Part shown: piece by piece, positions 26,029-36,041 of the stretch | Layout of the letters: each line of letters begins with the position of its first letter | Numbering within the stretch: position 1 is the first letter of the stretch | Origin: Vibrio europaeus | GTDB taxonomy: Bacteria > Pseudomonadota > Gammaproteobacteria > Enterobacterales > Vibrionaceae | Direction: 5' to 3' | DNA length: 64,000 nt | Assembly (NCBI RefSeq): GCF_001695575.1 | Contig: NZ_LUAX01000001.1 | Coordinates: 1,178,001 to 1,242,000, forward strand | Notes under the pieces: generated by a model | Told to the model about the DNA's origin: nothing | Database searches by the model: none | What the model saw: only the letters and a program-made list of their open reading frames with translations | Position numbers and translations under genes: made by a program

Positions 26029-28073
26029 TAGGCTTCTCCAGATAAGGGACAAGGCTTAACTGCAGGAACATTGGCTTCTTCTGCTTTCAGTAGTGCTTGG
26101 TAACTTACAGCTTTTGATAATTCAGGTGCTTGAGGAGACTCCACATCTTTTGGTAATTCAGCAAGCTGTCCTGCGTAGTCGCTGCCACTGCCCGCACTTC
26201 CGCCGCCATTTAGATTGATTGCAGGGCCAACTAGGTGAACACCACTGCCATCAACTTTGACGAAACTGCCGCCTGCTTTTAGGGTGATTTCGGCTCCTGC
26301 TTCAACCACTATTTTCGCGCCGCTTTTCAAGGTAATTTCGCGCCCTGCATCTGCACTAAAGAGTGTACCGATTTGTTGATGGGACCTACTTTCAACGACT
26401 TCACTCGTTGTACCTTTTATCTGGGTTCTGCTTTCCCCTTCGGTCGTAGAATGGACACTACCTAAAACCTGTTTGAATCGATTATTTTCGACTATCGAGT
26501 GCTGGTCATGGCGGATATGAGTTGTAGCATCATTTTTTACTTCTGCGTTGAAGTTTTTTTGTGCGTGCAAATAGATCTGTTCTTTGTCTACTTGATCCTC
26601 AAAACTCAATTCGTTGAAACCTGAGCCCTGATAGGATTCGCTGCGTATTACTGTTTTGGTTTTGTTTTCAGGAAGCGAGTACGGCAGTGTATTATTCGCA
26701 TTGTAGGAACGACCAGTCACAATTGGTTGGTCTGGATCACCGTTTAGGAAAGAGACAATCACTTCTTGCCCCACTCTCGGCAGCGCCATCATTCCGTACT
26801 GCGAACCCGCCCACCCTTGAGAAACCCTTACCCAACAAGAACTGTGTTCGTCTCCGTTAGAATACCGATCCCATGGAAAATGTAGCTTAACCCTACCATG
26901 TTCGTCACAGTAGATTTCTTCACCTTCAGGGCCTACTATGATTGCGATTGAAGAACCATCAACAGTTGGTTTGTTTTGTGGTTTTGATTGCCAAGTGTAT
27001 TTAGCGGGAACGAGGACAAGTTCATTATGATAGGTAGTCGCACCATTACCTCCCTCTTCTTCTAGAGCTTGAGGCTGGGTACCACGTAGTTTGATGAAAA
27101 TGACCTGCCAGTCCTTTGTTATTTCATCATCAATGTGCTCTTCTATCGAGAAACACAATCCGGATTGTAGAGCTAGCACATTGGATTTCGCGGTTGCGGA
27201 ATGCGCATTGCGGCGCAAGTAATCCATCCTTGTCTGACTAATCAGTTCACCCGCAACATCTTCTTTGTAGCGGCCAGGAGAATCAAAATACTCATAGTGC
27301 TCTGTGTTTTGGTACTCTTGTTCTACCCCTAACTTCTTCTGCATCAATCGATATGAAGGTTTTTTAAAGCTGTAATCGCTGAGCTCAACTCGACTCACTT
27401 CTACGCGTTTAGTTTCTAGCAAGCTTGATATGCAAGGCTCATCATTGGCTCCACCTGCTAAAGCGTTATAAGGCAGTGCAGTTTCCAGTTTCGGTAGAGA
27501 TTCACTCGTATCTGAGAAAACTACTGTGTGCTTACCTTGCTCATGATAGAAGCTATAAATAATCCCTTCTTCTGCTAGCAATCGATTGATAAACGCAAGG
27601 TCTGTTTCACGATACTGCACGCAAAACTCACGTTGCTGATACTGATTCTTTAGCGAAAAGGAGTAGTCATTGATACCCATTTCCTGAAGAAGAATAGAGA
27701 CGATTTCAGGGCAAGTTTGATGTTGGAAAATTCGGCTATTGTGCCTTAGCGACAGGCGTTCTAATGAGGGGACAAGAGTTAAAGAGTAAAACGTATGGTG
27801 ATGACCAGTATCTCCTACTGTAAATTCTCTTACCACACCATGTAAGATACGCTCCAACACACCATTACGAAAGAGCTTTAACTGCACATTTTTGTCGACA
27901 ATGTCGTCTTCACTAAGGTCATGCCGACGACTCGCAAGATCAATCTCATAGCGATAGCCGATACATAAGTCTTGGTCATCGGATGAAAGCGATTCGAAAC
28001 CATTGAATTCATGGACGACTAGCGACTCATCTTCGAGTCCGTCAATCTCAATTAGGTAGTTCAGTGTTGGCAT
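26028..28073 (-). CDS. vgrG: Type VI secretion spike protein VgrG/TssI
   Basis: 681-residue spike protein. Residues 1-about 480 correspond to the gp27/gp5-OB part (LSLRHNSRIFQHQTCPEIVSILL in truncated form, the gp5 region HGRVKLHFPWDRYS, and SCWVRVSQGWAGSQYGMMALPRVGQEVIVSFLNGD). A repetitive beta-helix needle ends near GGSFVKVDGSGVHLVGPAINL. A short tail of about 55 residues (proline-rich, ending CPLSGEA) replaces any catalytic extension and probably docks cargo or PAAR. No other structural type VI genes are present, so this is an orphan island dependent on a machine elsewhere. Confidence 0.93.
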   Translation of the reverse strand: MPTLNYLIEIDGLEDESLVVHEFNGFESLSSDDQDLCIGYRYEIDLASRRHDLSEDDIVDKNVQLKLFRNGVLERILHGVVREFTVGDTGHHHTFYSLTLVPSLERLSLRHNSRIFQHQTCPEIVSILLQEMGINDYSFSLKNQYQQREFCVQYRETDLAFINRLLAEEGIIYSFYHEQGKHTVVFSDTSESLPKLETALPYNALAGGANDEPCISSLLETKRVEVSRVELSDYSFKKPSYRLMQKKLGVEQEYQNTEHYEYFDSPGRYKEDVAGELISQTRMDYLRRNAHSATAKSNVLALQSGLCFSIEEHIDDEITKDWQVIFIKLRGTQPQALEEEGGNGATTYHNELVLVPAKYTWQSKPQNKPTVDGSSIAIIVGPEGEEIYCDEHGRVKLHFPWDRYSNGDEHSSCWVRVSQGWAGSQYGMMALPRVGQEVIVSFLNGDPDQPIVTGRSYNANNTLPYSLPENKTKTVIRSESYQGSGFNELSFEDQVDKEQIYLHAQKNFNAEVKNDATTHIRHDQHSIVENNRFKQVLGSVHSTTEGESRTQIKGTTSEVVESRSHQQIGTLFSADAGREITLKSGAKIVVEAGAEITLKAGGSFVKVDGSGVHLVGPAINLNGGGSAGSGSDYAGQLAELPKDVESPQAPELSKAVSYQALLKAEEANVPAVKPCPLSGEA

Positions 28074-28095
28074 TTCGCTTCCTTTACTTATCTCG

Positions 28096-28111
28096 TAAAC
28101 TCATGAGTTTA
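28096..28111. promoter_or_regulatory. Perfect 16-bp palindrome in the vgrG leader
   Basis: TAAACTCATGAGTTTA, 23-38 bases before the vgrG start and downstream of the predicted sigma-54 start site. It could be an operator or form a hairpin in the leader mRNA. Confidence 0.4.
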
Positions 28112-28133
28112 TTTCGTGAATCTACGCGTTGTC

Positions 28134-28148
28134 GCAAAGTTAATGCCA
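28134..28148 (-). promoter_or_regulatory. Sigma-54 (-24/-12) promoter of the type VI cassette
   Basis: On the minus strand TGGCAT, five bases, TTGC. GG and GC elements have the exact canonical spacing, and only the sixth base departs from TGGCAC-N5-TTGC. Transcription would start near 28122, about 49 bases before vgrG. RpoN with the activator VasH is known to drive hcp/vgrG units in vibrios, which fits. Confidence 0.65.
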
Positions 28149-28200
28149 AGACTTTTCTACCTATAACCGCTATGTTTCTTGAATCGAGCTAACACCACCA

Positions 28201-28214
28201 AGCAAACTTTTGCT
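28201..28214. promoter_or_regulatory. Candidate upstream activator site for the sigma-54 promoter
   Basis: AGCAAA-CT-TTTGCT, a perfect 14-bp dyad about 80-90 bases upstream of the predicted start site. This is a normal position for an enhancer-binding protein such as VasH. Confidence 0.35.
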
Positions 28215-28248
28215 CACAATTAGGCAGCATTTTACTTGTAGGCAATAA

Positions 28249-29541
28249 TTATATTTCTGACCGAAAAGCTAGCTCACTCTTAATAACCAGTACTCGACCA
28301 TCGGTATAGTAGTCATGTTCCCCATCTAAGATGGTTGGGGGATGATAGGCAGCCATGTCTATAGATACATCGGCTGTCGTACTTATGACTTGTTCAGCAA
28401 GCTTGTCTCGCTCAAGGTCGACATTAGGGTCGATGCTATGCAGAATCGTCACGATCCCTGAATATGGTGTTATCTGAAGGCCGTCATCGTAACTTAGCGC
28501 CCCCACCCACAGGTTTTGGCTTGTGTTTGAATCCACTCCAGCCTGCCACCAGCGGATATGACTGCGTTTTAATAAATTGCCTGGTAGCTGAAATGCTAAC
28601 TCTTGCGGCATACCATTCCAGAACAGATCTGAAACTGGCGGAGTATTCAGCTTAAGCAGTTCAACGTAGTCACTTATCTCTAGATCATTTCTAGAGAAAG
28701 TTTTGTTCTCAATCCAACCTAACTCGCCCATTAAGGTCCGCGGGTCTTCACCCACATAAGCAACGTTAATAACCTGAGCATCAAACACGGCAGATTTCCC
28801 CGGATACGCCTTGAGAGGAAGCTCGCTTATTGTGACTAACTCACTCCCTGCTTTCTGTTCAGACACACCCTCTTTAGTCGCAAAATCATCGGAATAGAAA
28901 AAGAAATGGGCGTAGTTAGCGTACAAAACCGATGCCAATAAAAATGCATTGAACTTGGTAAACATCAAACGCCAGCGTAATTTTCTACCGATAAGATAGA
29001 AGCCGACACTCGCACCAATAGCGATTAAGATAGCCTTGTGTTCAACTAAAAATACTTTAGCTTCGTTGAGTATTGGGAAGTTATCTATTCCATAACCAAG
29101 TAAATAGCCCCAAGCAACAAACTGACCTACCCCAAGAAACAAACCAATGGAGGAATACAGGCTAAATCGTGCCCAACTGATTTTTTGCGAGCCTGCAATA
29201 AACGGCACAACCCAAGCGATGGGCCCAAGCAGACGCGCAAATGCCAGCACATAGTTACCTTTTTTGGCCATCAAGTGTCGACACCGTGCAATTAGGCGGC
29301 GTGTTTTAGGTTGCCAGCGAATCAGTTTTCTCTGGGCGGGATTACCTAGCCTCTGACCAATAAGGTAGCTCACTTGATCACCGATAAAACCACCGAGTAA
29401 AACCGCAATCACCCCGGTAATAATGCCTTGCTGGAGTTGATAGCCCGCAGCGAGCAAAAACGGCTCGCCCGGTACAAACAAATTGGGGCCAATCAACGCA
29501 TCTAGCAGGGCCCCGACAAATAAGCTGAATCCTTCAAACAT
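28249..29541 (-). CDS. DedA-family membrane protein fused to LssY C-terminal domain
   Basis: 430-residue two-domain protein. Residues 1-about 200 form a DedA/VTT membrane domain (GEPFLLAAGYQLQQG, GGFIGDQVSYLIGQRLG, FARLLGPIAWVVPFIAGS). DedA proteins are thought to move phospholipids or undecaprenyl phosphate across the membrane. Residues about 235-420 form an LssY-C-like domain outside the membrane (ELPLKAYPGKSAVFDAQV, DPRTLMGELGW, GRVLVI). It lies 14 bp after the glycosyltransferase gene on the same strand, suggesting a shared transcript and a role in envelope lipid or glycan handling. Biochemical function of the fusion is not known. Confidence 0.8.
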   Translation of the reverse strand: MFEGFSLFVGALLDALIGPNLFVPGEPFLLAAGYQLQQGIITGVIAVLLGGFIGDQVSYLIGQRLGNPAQRKLIRWQPKTRRLIARCRHLMAKKGNYVLAFARLLGPIAWVVPFIAGSQKISWARFSLYSSIGLFLGVGQFVAWGYLLGYGIDNFPILNEAKVFLVEHKAILIAIGASVGFYLIGRKLRWRLMFTKFNAFLLASVLYANYAHFFFYSDDFATKEGVSEQKAGSELVTISELPLKAYPGKSAVFDAQVINVAYVGEDPRTLMGELGWIENKTFSRNDLEISDYVELLKLNTPPVSDLFWNGMPQELAFQLPGNLLKRSHIRWWQAGVDSNTSQNLWVGALSYDDGLQITPYSGIVTILHSIDPNVDLERDKLAEQVISTTADVSIDMAAYHPPTILDGEHDYYTDGRVLVIKSELAFRSEI

Positions 29542-29555
29542 ATTGGGTTACTCGG

Positions 29556-30287
29556 TTATTGCTGCTCTTTGTAGTGACCGAACTTGTATTCCATTTCGTT
29601 GTTTCGCATTTCGCCAAAAAAGAAACGTCGCACGTTTGCTTTAAGATAGGTTGCCCCCATTTTGAAAGCGCCGTCTTCATCTAAGCGTCTTGGATCAAAA
29701 CCAAAAGTCAGCGGCAAGAAACGGAATCGCCATGTTTTGCTCGCGCGTTTCACATAGTCACAATCTTCACAAAGGACGATTTGTTCATCGAAACCGTTCA
29801 GTTGCTGATGTACGCGCTTGGTCGAGAAAATACATGCACCGACTGCGGTTGGAAAAACAAACTGAGTGATAAATAAGCCTAAGTTGAACATGCCGTAGCC
29901 AAGCTTATGTACTAATGCGAGATCTTTTGCACCCATGTATACGCCCGCCACTTCAAGTTGCTTTTCTTCTAACTGGCTTAATGCGTTAGCAAGAAAGTTT
30001 GGCGATAGTTGAACATCGGCATCAAGGAATAATAGACGCTCGTGCTTCGCAAGGTTTGCTCCGGTATTGCGACCTAAGCTGACACCTCTTGTTTCCATTT
30101 TATGGATGGTCAGTGCTGGCAGTGATGCCTCATACGCGGCGGCAACATCGCGCGTTGCATCGTCACTGTTTGAATCGACAAGGATCACTTCAAACTCTTT
30201 GTGAGTCTGCTTACTAAGATCTTCCATTAATCGACCGATGCGCTTCTCTTCGTTTAGCGTAATAACTACAATGCTTACTGGTCCCAT
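29556..30287 (-). CDS. Family 2 glycosyltransferase
   Basis: 243-residue GT-A fold enzyme. The N-terminus SIVVITLNEEKRIGRLMEDL binds the nucleotide sugar. The metal-binding DxD appears as DADVQ near residue 92, and a later CEDCDYVKRA carries the ED acidic motif. A short hydrophobic stretch (GLFITQFVFPTAVGACIF) around residues 150-170 suggests membrane association. ATG 30287 is chosen because of GAGGAAC upstream, rather than an extended start at 30362. It is the first gene of a two-gene unit with the DedA-LssY protein. Donor and acceptor are unknown, and a polyprenyl phosphate or lipid acceptor is plausible from the context. Confidence 0.8.
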   Translation of the reverse strand: MGPVSIVVITLNEEKRIGRLMEDLSKQTHKEFEVILVDSNSDDATRDVAAAYEASLPALTIHKMETRGVSLGRNTGANLAKHERLLFLDADVQLSPNFLANALSQLEEKQLEVAGVYMGAKDLALVHKLGYGMFNLGLFITQFVFPTAVGACIFSTKRVHQQLNGFDEQIVLCEDCDYVKRASKTWRFRFLPLTFGFDPRRLDEDGAFKMGATYLKANVRRFFFGEMRNNEMEYKFGHYKEQQ

Positions 30288-30633
30288 AGTGTGTTCCTCT
30301 CTCAATGAATAACGTTGTTTTGTTAACTTGAGATACAGAATAAGCTCGCAAGGCTTAACCAATAGTGAGGTTTCTATTCAGATTCGGTTCATACGATTTG
30401 ATCGCCATTTGAACGTTAGTTTTGACTCTGCTGAATCAATCTTAACCGATTGATTATAATTGCCCTTAAAGTCGGCTGATTTAGATGATTTGGAGTTGCT
30501 AGAAAATCGATAGAGTGATAGTATCCGCGCTCGCTTGAAGAGTTACTACCAATTTCTTTTCAGCGTTTAGCACACAGAACAAGGTCGCATTGTTTGTGTG
30601 AACATGAATATCTTAATTTTTGAGAGTAATACT

Positions 30634-30912
30634 ATGAAATTTGAAGCAGTAGTACGTACTGAACTAGGTAAAGGTGCGAGCCGCCGCCTACGTCACGCTG
30701 GTAAATTCCCTGCAGTTGTATACGGTGGTGAAGAAGCAGCAGTATCTATCGTTCTTAACCACGATGACGTTGTTAACCAAATGGACAAGCCTGAGTTCTA
30801 CGAAGGTCTAGTTCTAGTGATCGACGGCGCTGAAGTTAAAGTTAAGCCACAAGACGTTCAACGTCACGCTTACAAGCCAAAAGTTGAGCACATGGACTTC
30901 ATCCGCATCTAA
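30634..30912 (+). CDS. rplY: 50S ribosomal protein L25
   Basis: 92-residue single-domain L25, which binds 5S rRNA, the same length class as the E. coli 94-residue form without the CTC-type extension. [20 protein letters not shown] at the start and [17 protein letters not shown] at the end are family signatures. ATG 30634 is chosen over upstream ATGs at 30598/30604 because it matches the family N-terminus. It is monocistronic, divergent from the glycosyltransferase gene, with a strong terminator downstream. The roughly 340 bases before it contain its promoter and leader. I could not pick out a convincing -35/-10 pair there. Confidence 0.95.
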   Translation: MKFEAVVRTELGKGASRRLRHAGKFPAVVYGGEEAAVSIVLNHDDVVNQMDKPEFYEGLVLVIDGAEVKVKPQDVQRHAYKPKVEHMDFIRI

Positions 30913-30997
30913 TTCCCTACCAAGGAATTAGTTGGATTAAATCCAGCCTTTTGCATAAAAGATTATCGGCCTTACCATCCGAGACATCTAAAAATTC

Positions 30998-31037
30998 GAA
31001 ACCCCGATGCTACCAACATCGGGGTTTCACCGTTTTT
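30998..31037 (+). terminator. Strong rho-independent terminator after rplY
   Basis: Perfect 12-bp stem GAAACCCCGATG / CATCGGGGTTTC with a 7-base loop, followed by TTTTT at 31033-31037. Confidence 0.85.
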
Positions 31038-31319
31038 GAGCCCTCAAAAACGCTCTCAATTTTCTTCAACTGTCTGAAGCTAATCGACTTTCCCTAGTAA
31101 ATCCCTTTAAATGAATACCCTTTGAGTATTGAGAAGGTAGTGTTTCGCTGTGCGATACAAGACTCGCTTCTATCACACAACAGGTTTTGATACTTAGTGC
31201 CAAAATGGATTCGGCAACGATAGGGATTACTTCGATGTGTAGTCACCGAAGTTAGCGACAACGTCACTGCTACTTAGTCGATATCTGATATAGCACCCTA
31301 TCAGCCTCTGAGGTTAAAG
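31038..31319. other. Intergenic region between rplY terminator and cyoE
   Basis: No open frame with a ribosome site, no strong hairpin and no recognised RNA gene. It contains the 3' boundary of the cyo operon on the minus strand. Confidence 0.4.
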
Positions 31320-32186
31320 TTATATAGTCAGAGGGATCAGCTCAAGACCGAGTACACCACTGACACTCATCACGACCAGTAAAGACACCTTAAACACTGA
31401 TTTAGACCAATGGACATAATTGCGTTCGTCGATTGGGCGAAACGTTACTCTTGTCCACATCAAGCACACCACTGCAGAGACCGCCAAGTACTCATATCCA
31501 GCGGTTCCGAGCAGGAACAAAGCGAGCGAAACTAATCCAAACGCCACCACGTAAACTTTCATATGGCGCTGAGCCTTATGGATACCAGCTTGCAGCGGTA
31601 GTACAGGTATGTTGGCATCGCGATAGTCCTGCATACGGAACATGGCAATTGCATAAGAGTGTGGCATTTGCCACAAGCAAAACATTGTAAACAGCAGCAT
31701 CGCTTCAAGGCTGATGTAGTTGGTCACAGCCAAATAGCCAACCAGTGGAGGCACTGCCCCCGACAAGCTGCCAACCAAAGTGCCATATACGGATGTTCGC
31801 TTGTACCACATGGTGTAGAAGAACACATAGAACACATAACCCAGTAGCACCACCACCGCCGCTAATGGGTTCGCGCACTGATAAAGCAACACTGTCCCAC
31901 TGAGTAACAGGGCTAGCGCGTAGACAAACGCCACATCAATATTGATGGTACCTTTAACCAGATCGCGTTGCTGAGTTCGCGCCATCTTCTGGTCAATATC
32001 TCGATCAAATATGTTGTTCACTACGCAGCCGGACGCAATAACCAGCCCAACACCCAACAGTGTTACTGCTAGTAGGACAAAGCTGGCAGGCTCAGTTTTA
32101 GCGGCTAGGAAGAACCCAGCCGCGACCGAAATTAAGTTCCCAACAATGATGCCAGGCTTGGTAATGGAGATATAACGTTTCAGCAT
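31320..32186 (-). CDS. cyoE: Protoheme IX farnesyltransferase (heme O synthase)
   Basis: 288-residue polytopic prenyltransferase converting heme B to heme O for the bo3 oxidase. The allylic diphosphate-binding motif NNIFDRDIDQKMARTQQRDL is intact, and MLKRYISITKPGIIVGNLIS is the normal N-terminus. ATG 32186 is preferred over 32192 because the TAGG ribosome site has better spacing. The frame's upstream extension overlaps cyoD. It is last gene of cyoABCDE, 8 bp after cyoD. Confidence 0.94.
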   Translation of the reverse strand: MLKRYISITKPGIIVGNLISVAAGFFLAAKTEPASFVLLAVTLLGVGLVIASGCVVNNIFDRDIDQKMARTQQRDLVKGTINIDVAFVYALALLLSGTVLLYQCANPLAAVVVLLGYVFYVFFYTMWYKRTSVYGTLVGSLSGAVPPLVGYLAVTNYISLEAMLLFTMFCLWQMPHSYAIAMFRMQDYRDANIPVLPLQAGIHKAQRHMKVYVVAFGLVSLALFLLGTAGYEYLAVSAVVCLMWTRVTFRPIDERNYVHWSKSVFKVSLLVVMSVSGVLGLELIPLTI

Positions 32187-32194
32187 ACCCATGC

Positions 32195-32506
32195 CTACAA
32201 CTTCATGTTGACGTTCATGTTGTAGATGATCCACACCGACCCTGCGATGAGGATCAACACGACAATGGCGGTAAACATCAATGAAACCAAATTCCAGCGA
32301 CCATCGGAAGTTTTGGCTTCCATATGTAGGAAATACCTAAAGTGGACAAAGATCTGCACGATGGCACAGCCAAACAAAATCACATAGGTCGCACCATCAG
32401 GCAAAGATTGCGCCCAAACAAAGTAAAACGGGATGACGGTTAGAATCAACGATGCCACAAAGCCTTTCACGTAATCCGACGCACCGGTTTCTAGATACTG
32501 TTCCAT
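32195..32506 (-). CDS. cyoD: Cytochrome bo3 quinol oxidase subunit IV
   Basis: 103-residue protein with three membrane helices, similar in size to E. coli CyoD (109). It helps assemble subunit I's metal centres. The ATG at 32506 overlaps the cyoC stop as TAATG, so the long upstream extension of this frame is rejected. [20 protein letters not shown] and GCAIVQIFVHFRYFLHM are typical. Confidence 0.93.
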   Translation of the reverse strand: MEQYLETGASDYVKGFVASLILTVIPFYFVWAQSLPDGATYVILFGCAIVQIFVHFRYFLHMEAKTSDGRWNLVSLMFTAIVVLILIAGSVWIIYNMNVNMKL

Positions 32507-33105
32507 TACATTACCCCCAAGAGATAAACGATGGTGAATACACAAATCCAAACGATATCGAGGAAATGCCAAAACAAGCTCAGGCATTGGAACCGCATCG
32601 ACATGTTCTCATTCAAGCCTTTGGTAGAAAGTTGGTGATAACACACCGCTAACCAGATCAAACCAAAGGTCACGTGTAAACCGTGCGTCCCAACCAACGT
32701 AAAGAAAGCCGATAGAAACGCACTTTGCTGTGGACCATAACCTTCAACAATCAGATGATGGAACTCATACACTTCCATGCAAATAAAACCCAAACCAAGT
32801 AAGAAGGTTACTTTTAACCAACGTTTTAACCCGGCGACATCATTGCGCTTGAGGGCGATCATGCCAAAGCCAAACGTGATGCTGCTAAAGAGCAGCAGCA
32901 TGGTTTCAGCAAACACGAAGGGCAACTCGAAGATGTTTTTACCTGTGGGACCAGCAATCGACGCGCTTTCCAATACGGCATAAGTCGCAAACAACGTCGC
33001 GAACAATACGCAGTCGCTCATCAGGTACACCCAGAAGCCAAAGAGCTTGTTACCTGTAGCATCATGGTGGTGTTCATGGTCATGAACGGCAACATTAATT
33101 TGCAT
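32506..33105 (-). CDS. cyoC: Cytochrome bo3 quinol oxidase subunit III
   Basis: 199-residue subunit III with five membrane segments. The histidine-rich start ([20 protein letters not shown]) and [13 protein letters not shown] are characteristic of CyoC. It overlaps cyoB by 11 bp and cyoD by 3 bp, so the operon is translated in a tightly coupled way. Confidence 0.95.
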   Translation of the reverse strand: MQINVAVHDHEHHHDATGNKLFGFWVYLMSDCVLFATLFATYAVLESASIAGPTGKNIFELPFVFAETMLLLFSSITFGFGMIALKRNDVAGLKRWLKVTFLLGLGFICMEVYEFHHLIVEGYGPQQSAFLSAFFTLVGTHGLHVTFGLIWLAVCYHQLSTKGLNENMSMRFQCLSLFWHFLDIVWICVFTIVYLLGVM

Positions 33106-35131
33106 ACGTCACCTCTAGATCATCGTTGTTTTCATTGTCATTCACTTGTTTCTTCTTCGCCTGTTCCAATTGCTCCCGACGCTGCGCTTCAATCGCTTTT
33201 ATCTCGTCAACTTCCACGTAGTAATCCACATCCTCGTTGTAACTGTGTTCTATACATGTCACGATGATGCCGACGAGGCTCGCAGCGGCTAGCCACCAGA
33301 TGTACCAAATCATCGCGAATCCAAACGCCAGTGCCCAGGCAGACACATAGATGCCAGTTGGCGTGTTCTTCGGCATATGGATACGCTCATATTCCACTGT
33401 TTTGGTTGGGTCAAAGTCCCCGTTCTGTTTTTGGTACCAGAACGCGTCTAACACGTCACCTTTCGGTAAATGAGCAAAGTTATAGAATGGCGGTGGTGAT
33501 GAGGTCGCCCATTCGAATGTACGTCCTCCCCACGGATCACCTGTTAAATCGCGGTTCTGCTCACGATCACGCACACTGACATAGAACTGAACAAACTGGC
33601 ACACCACACCTAAGGCGATCACAGCAGTACCAGCAGCGGCCACGGCCAGCAGCGGGAAGTATTCAGGATTGAGGTCTTGGCTTAAACGACGAGTCATCCC
33701 CATAAAGCCCAAAGCATATAGTGGTAAGAAGGCCATAAGGAAACCAACAATCCACAACACAAACGCGCGTTTACCCCAAGTTTCGTTAAGGGTGAATCCA
33801 GTCGCCTTCGGGAACCAGTAAGTGATAGCGGCGAAACAGCCAAATACCACGCCACCAATAATAACGTTATGGAAGTGGGCAATTAGGAACACTGAATTGT
33901 GCAACACGAAGTCAGCCCCCGGAACCGCCATCAATACGCCCGTCATTCCACCGACGGTAAAGGTAATCAAAAAGCCCACCGTCCACATCATTGGCGTTGT
34001 AAAACGGATACGACCTTTATACATCGTAAACAGCCAGTTAAAGATCTTCACGCCAGTCGGGATGGAGATAATCATGGTGGCAATTCCAAAGAAGGCATTC
34101 ACATTTGCGCCCGATCCCATAGTGAAGAAATGATGAAGCCAAACGACAAACGCTAAAATCGTGATCACTATCGTTGCCCACACCAACGAGGTATAGCCAA
34201 ATAACTTCTTGCGTGAGAAGGTCGCGGTCACTTCAGAGAACACACCAAAGATAGGCAAGATCAGAATATACACTTCTGGATGACCCCATGCCCAAATCAG
34301 GTTGACATACATCATGACATTGCCACCAAGATCGTTGGTGAAAAAGTGCATGCCCAAGTAGCGGTCAAGCGTTAACAGCGCGATGGTTACTGTCAGAATC
34401 GGGAAAGAAATGATGATCAGGATATTGGCACACAAGGATGCCCAAGTGAACACCGGCATCTTCATCATTGGCATCGATGGCGTACGCATACGCAAGATGG
34501 TAGCAAAGAAGTTCACCCCAGTCAGTGTGGTCCCTACTCCTGAGATTTGCAAAGCCCATATCCAGTAGTCAACACCGACTCCCGGACTGGCATCGATCCC
34601 TGACAACGGAGGGTAAGCCAACCAGCCAGTTCGGCCAAACTCACCCAAACCTAGCGACATGTTGGTCAAGATCACCCCGACCACAAACAGCCAGAAGCTA
34701 AGGTTATTCAAGTAAGGAAAAGCTACGTCGCGTGCACCTATTTGCAGAGGAACAATAATGTTCATCAGACCAATAACCAACGGCATCGCGACGAAAAAAA
34801 TCATGATCACGCCATGGGCGGTAAAGATTTGATCGTAGTGATGAGGAGGCAAATAACCGCTCTCACCAGCGGCAGACAGGAGCTGCTGACTGCGCATCAT
34901 CACCGCATCAGCAAAGCCACGGATCAGCATAACCATCGCCACCGCGATGTACATAAATCCCAGTTTTTTATGGTCAACTGAGGTAAACCATTCGTGCCAT
35001 AAATATTGCCACTTACCCGCTTTGGTAACAGCGGCCACAATAGCTAAACCCACTAAGGTAATCATCGCTAGTGTGACGACAATAATCGGTTCGTGATAAG
35101 GGATTGAATCAAGTGTTAGTCTTCCAAACAT
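33095..35131 (-). CDS. cyoB: Cytochrome bo3 quinol oxidase subunit I
   Basis: 678-residue catalytic subunit that binds heme b, heme o3 and CuB, reduces oxygen with electrons from ubiquinol and pumps protons. The [14 protein letters not shown] motif carries the CuB His and the cross-linked Tyr, HHFFTMG the other two CuB histidines, and [14 protein letters not shown] the heme ligands. All are present. It lies 4 bp after cyoA. Length is slightly above E. coli CyoB (663), owing to a charged C-terminal tail. Confidence 0.96.
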   Translation of the reverse strand: MFGRLTLDSIPYHEPIIVVTLAMITLVGLAIVAAVTKAGKWQYLWHEWFTSVDHKKLGFMYIAVAMVMLIRGFADAVMMRSQQLLSAAGESGYLPPHHYDQIFTAHGVIMIFFVAMPLVIGLMNIIVPLQIGARDVAFPYLNNLSFWLFVVGVILTNMSLGLGEFGRTGWLAYPPLSGIDASPGVGVDYWIWALQISGVGTTLTGVNFFATILRMRTPSMPMMKMPVFTWASLCANILIIISFPILTVTIALLTLDRYLGMHFFTNDLGGNVMMYVNLIWAWGHPEVYILILPIFGVFSEVTATFSRKKLFGYTSLVWATIVITILAFVVWLHHFFTMGSGANVNAFFGIATMIISIPTGVKIFNWLFTMYKGRIRFTTPMMWTVGFLITFTVGGMTGVLMAVPGADFVLHNSVFLIAHFHNVIIGGVVFGCFAAITYWFPKATGFTLNETWGKRAFVLWIVGFLMAFLPLYALGFMGMTRRLSQDLNPEYFPLLAVAAAGTAVIALGVVCQFVQFYVSVRDREQNRDLTGDPWGGRTFEWATSSPPPFYNFAHLPKGDVLDAFWYQKQNGDFDPTKTVEYERIHMPKNTPTGIYVSAWALAFGFAMIWYIWWLAAASLVGIIVTCIEHSYNEDVDYYVEVDEIKAIEAQRREQLEQAKKKQVNDNENNDDLEVTYAN

Positions 35132-35135
35132 GCGA

Positions 35136-36017
35136 TTATCCTTGGTTTTCCGGCAAGCAGTTCATGGAACCCGGATGCTGGGTCACGACGTCGGTGAATA
35201 AAAATGGGGGCACACTCGAGAACAGAGTCTTCGGCTCTGCAACCGAGGGCGCGGCCAATGCACGAAACTGCTCCCAGTCTTCGATTCGATTAGGACTGGC
35301 TTTCACCTGCTGCACCCAGTTAAGAAAAGCTGTACGATCTTCCATGGCCGTTGCGGTGAACTTCATGTGTGAAAAACCTTCTCCGCTGTAGCTCGAGCCA
35401 AAGCCTTTATAATCCCCTGTATGGTTGGCGATCAGGTTGAGCTTGGTCACCATGCCCGGCATTGCGTAAATTTGCGTGCCAAGCCGAGGAATAAAGAACG
35501 CGTTCATGATGTTGTCGGACGTCAGTTTAAATTGAACAGGCACATTTTTTGGGAACGCGACGTAGTTGACAGTGGCAATGTGCTCATCCGGATAGATGAA
35601 CAGCCATTTCCAATCAAGCGACACCACCTCAATGGTCATCGGAGTAACGTCACTGGCGATCGGCTTGGAGGGCTCGAGTTCGTGGGTTGAGCGCCATGTG
35701 ATGGTCGCAAGGATAGCGATGATGATAATGGGGATCGTCCACACCACAATTTCAATTTTTGTTGAGTGCGCCCATTCTGGTGCGTACTCTTCGTTGGTGT
35801 TTGACTCGCGATAGCGATACGCGAAGTAAATTGTCATCAAAATCACTGGGATCACGACAATTAACATCAGTAGTAGTGCTGTAATGATTAGTTCTTTTTC
35901 TTGAACGCCAATACTGCCCTTCGGGTCAAGTAGTGCAGAATTGCACCCCGAGAGGATAAGTATGGTACCAAGCAAACTTATCCTCGCAAAGAGGCGTGTG
36001 TACCTTGAAACTTCCAT
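35136..36017 (-). CDS. cyoA: Cytochrome bo3 quinol oxidase subunit II
   Basis: 293-residue lipoprotein subunit II. The lipobox ILSGC places the acylated cysteine at residue 25. Two membrane helices follow, and then a periplasmic cupredoxin-like domain. The CuA ligands of cytochrome c oxidases are absent, as expected for a quinol oxidase. [21 protein letters not shown] and [20 protein letters not shown] are typical CyoA sequences. It is first gene of cyoABCDE. A perfect 17-bp palindrome lies 25-41 bases upstream of the ATG. Confidence 0.95.
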   Translation of the reverse strand: MEVSRYTRLFARISLLGTILILSGCNSALLDPKGSIGVQEKELIITALLLMLIVVIPVILMTIYFAYRYRESNTNEEYAPEWAHSTKIEIVVWTIPIIIIAILATITWRSTHELEPSKPIASDVTPMTIEVVSLDWKWLFIYPDEHIATVNYVAFPKNVPVQFKLTSDNIMNAFFIPRLGTQIYAMPGMVTKLNLIANHTGDYKGFGSSYSGEGFSHMKFTATAMEDRTAFLNWVQQVKASPNRIEDWEQFRALAAPSVAEPKTLFSSVPPFLFTDVVTQHPGSMNCLPENQG

Positions 36018-36041
36018 TCACTTTCTCAAAATTTTACCGAT

